Positions 24,304-25,576 of a DNA stretch of 25,576 bases are shown here, one piece after another. Location of the stretch: the NCBI GenBank assembly GCA_965650335.1, contig CBFGOI010000066.1:1-25576 (forward strand), read 5' to 3'. Positions within the stretch are counted from its first letter, which is position 1; each line of letters starts with the position of its first letter. The DNA comes from Paradesertivirga sp965650335. Lineage in GTDB: Bacteria; Bacteroidota; Bacteroidia; Sphingobacteriales; Sphingobacteriaceae. The notes beneath the pieces are model-generated. The model was not told the DNA's origin. It did not search any database and saw nothing but the letters and a program-made list of their open reading frames with translations. The position numbers and the translations under genes are program-made.

Positions 24304-25458
24304 TTACAGTTTGAATTTCGAAAAACTTAAAACTTGGTTCGGCCAGGCATAACTTCCTGGTTTTAATGTTACATATAAATTTTCTATTCCGATGGCTTCA
24401 CTACGGATCACTCCGGTTGCATACTGGTGTACTGGTTTTAAAGACGTGATTTCAAGATCGTTTAAAACCGTGGAAGCCGTTGATCCACCCTCTATTACAA
24501 GTTCATTAATCTCCACGCAGTTAAAAACTTGTTTTACAATCGAAGCCATTATACCTCTCAGCTCTGGCGCAGTCACAGACATATTATGAGGGGCTATTGC
24601 AATAATTGCTTTCCCGTGTCGACTGATCAGGTCACAAAGAGCTCCACAATAAGAATCGAACAGAGTTTTATTATTTTTATCGTCAATAACCGATTTGGGC
24701 ATATACCTCACAGGAGCTCCACTGTTTAGCAATTCTTTCACAAAATCTGCGCTTTCAGCAAAAGCACTTCCGATTACATACAATGTAACTCCGCTAAGCA
24801 CAGCATTATTATGAGATTGAAACTCAGATTTTAAATTAGCCGCCTTTAAAACGGCCTTAAAAAACCCAGAAGCTCCGGCCAGAAAAACATCTCTGGAATT
24901 AACCTGAGCCCAATTGTCGAGATCAGCTTCAGACTTTACCTCGGCAACAGTTATTCCGCTTTCTAATGCGGTAGTTGAATACTTCCGCACCTGCATACCC
25001 TCGCCAGCTTTTAATAAATTCAGAACATTCGAATCTTTTGCAGGAAACTCCGGATCTGCGGCAAAAGCAGTTTCTGAAATCGGAGTTCCATCAATCAGGT
25101 AAAGGTCATTTTCTATGGTTCGGCCCAAAGCTGGATTTGCCGGAACCAACAAAGCCTTATTCAATCCCAATACGCTTAAATGAGCGGCAATTTCTGAAGC
25201 TACATATCCCCGAAGAACAGAGTCTACCTTTTTGAACAAAAAGGCAGGATTCAACGGTAAAAGATCTTTGGTTATTTGTTGCATTATGTCAACAGCTTCT
25301 GCTTCCGATTTTGAGCGTGTATCGGTAGCAATCACCAATAAACCGGCGTCCGAAGTAGTATTTACCCGGGTAGAAATTTCAACTTTTAGGCCATAGTTTA
25401 AGCCTATTCCGCCGATTTCTGCTGCACCGGTTAAATCATCAGCGATTACTGCAATCAT
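24304..25458 (-). CDS. Four-carbon acid sugar kinase family protein (DUF1537)
   Basis: This 384-residue protein fits the DUF1537 kinase family, which phosphorylates four-carbon sugar acids such as D-threonate, D-erythronate or L-threonate. The N-terminal domain has IAVIADDLTGAAEIGG, FLFKKVDSVLRG and PANPALGRTIENDLYLIDGTPI. The C-terminal nucleotide-binding domain has LVIEGGSTASTVLNDL and TLKPGSYAW. ATG at 25458 is preferred over TTG at 25461. The start overlaps the end of the upstream PdxA2-like gene by 20 bp, so the two are translationally coupled. Kinase plus PdxA2 is the published D-threonate pathway (DtnK and 4-phospho-D-threonate dehydrogenase). A 3-oxo-isoapionate kinase also belongs to this family, so the substrate remains to be shown. 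Confidence 0.9.
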   Translation of the reverse strand: MIAVIADDLTGAAEIGGIGLNYGLKVEISTRVNTTSDAGLLVIATDTRSKSEAEAVDIMQQITKDLLPLNPAFLFKKVDSVLRGYVASEIAAHLSVLGLNKALLVPANPALGRTIENDLYLIDGTPISETAFAADPEFPAKDSNVLNLLKAGEGMQVRKYSTTALESGITVAEVKSEADLDNWAQVNSRDVFLAGASGFFKAVLKAANLKSEFQSHNNAVLSGVTLYVIGSAFAESADFVKELLNSGAPVRYMPKSVIDDKNNKTLFDSYCGALCDLISRHGKAIIAIAPHNMSVTAPELRGIMASIVKQVFNCVEINELVIEGGSTASTVLNDLEITSLKPVHQYATGVIRSEAIGIENLYVTLKPGSYAWPNQVLSFSKFKL

Positions 25459-25576
25459 CAATTAATCCAATTTTATATTTAGAAAGCTGCACTGCAGATT
25501 CTATAGCCAGAACCATCGCATCAGGACTAGCCACACCTTTTCCTGCAATTTCAAATGCAGTTCCATGATCTACCGA
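25439..25576 (-). CDS. pdxA2: PdxA family 4-phospho-acid-sugar dehydrogenase, C-terminal fragment
   Basis: These are the last 45 codons of a gene cut by the right window edge, ending at TGA (25441-25439). The peptide begins SVDHGTAFEIAGKGVASPDAMV, the conserved C-terminal block of PdxA-type dehydrogenases, in which the His of DHGTA is a metal ligand. Classic PdxA acts in vitamin B6 synthesis, but PdxA2 paralogues beside DUF1537 kinases oxidise and decarboxylate 4-phospho-D-threonate or 4-phospho-D-erythronate to dihydroxyacetone phosphate. The overlap with the kinase gene supports PdxA2. Only the C-terminus is visible, so the assignment rests on this block and on context. Confidence 0.82.
   Translation of the reverse strand, partial: SVDHGTAFEIAGKGVASPDAMVLAIESAVQLSKYKIGLIDDCSNR

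Noticed and set aside
25439..25458. Frameshift splitting one gene into the PdxA2-like and kinase frames
   Set aside because: The two frames belong to different protein families, each with an intact terminus. A 20-bp overlap between partner genes is ordinary translational coupling.

Overview
The window looks like a chromosomal carbohydrate-utilisation locus from a Bacteroidota member, most likely the Sphingobacteriaceae (Pedobacter or Mucilaginibacter type). That placement is inferred from the moderately AT-rich DNA, weak Shine-Dalgarno signals, TAnnTTTG-type promoter octamers, a GntR regulator with the N-terminal extension common in this phylum, and the protein families present. Every supported gene lies on the minus strand, so transcription runs from high to low coordinates. 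There are no rRNA or tRNA genes, insertion sequences or CRISPR arrays, and no gene-free stretch longer than 300 bases. The longest spacers are about 204-206 bp (9346-9549 and 19454-19659).

Right block (25576 to 20402): the end of a PdxA2-like dehydrogenase, an overlapping four-carbon acid-sugar kinase (DUF1537), a sodium:solute symporter, a secreted alpha/beta-hydrolase esterase with an N-terminal STN-like domain, and a Tat-exported TIM-barrel isomerase-like protein. By family knowledge the kinase and PdxA2 form a threonate/erythronate-type acid-sugar pathway that yields dihydroxyacetone phosphate. A VapBC-type toxin-antitoxin pair (20330 to 19660) separates this block from the next.

Middle block (19453 to 9550): secreted glycan-degrading enzymes. 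These are a GH78 alpha-L-rhamnosidase, a GH43-like beta-propeller protein, a GH2 beta-galactosidase-type enzyme, and a large parallel beta-helix protein whose C-terminus is an L-rhamnose-mutarotase (RhaM)-like domain. A GntR/LacI-hybrid regulator sits inside this run. The target is probably a rhamnose- and galactose-containing plant glycan, such as a rhamnogalacturonan side chain or a glycoside. No SusC/SusD pair is present in the window.

Left block (9345 to 1): intracellular sugar processing and uptake. It holds a Gfo/Idh/MocA oxidoreductase, a second sodium:solute symporter, an L-fucose/L-arabinose-isomerase-like enzyme, a split transketolase (N and C halves), and a ribose-type ABC importer (lipoprotein binding protein, DUF2291 protein, RbsA-like ATPase, start of an RbsC-like permease). 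Isomerase plus split transketolase plus ribose-type importer resembles the published apiose (apulose-4-phosphate transketolase) route, but the required kinase is not in the window, so the sugar is unproven.

The most unusual non-coding structure is a strictly phased 7-bp repeat (18 TACTTNN units at 9425-9550, plus 5 GTTGTNN units at 9357-9391) filling the spacer after the beta-helix/RhaM gene. The most unusual proteins are the beta-helix/RhaM fusion and the STN-esterase.
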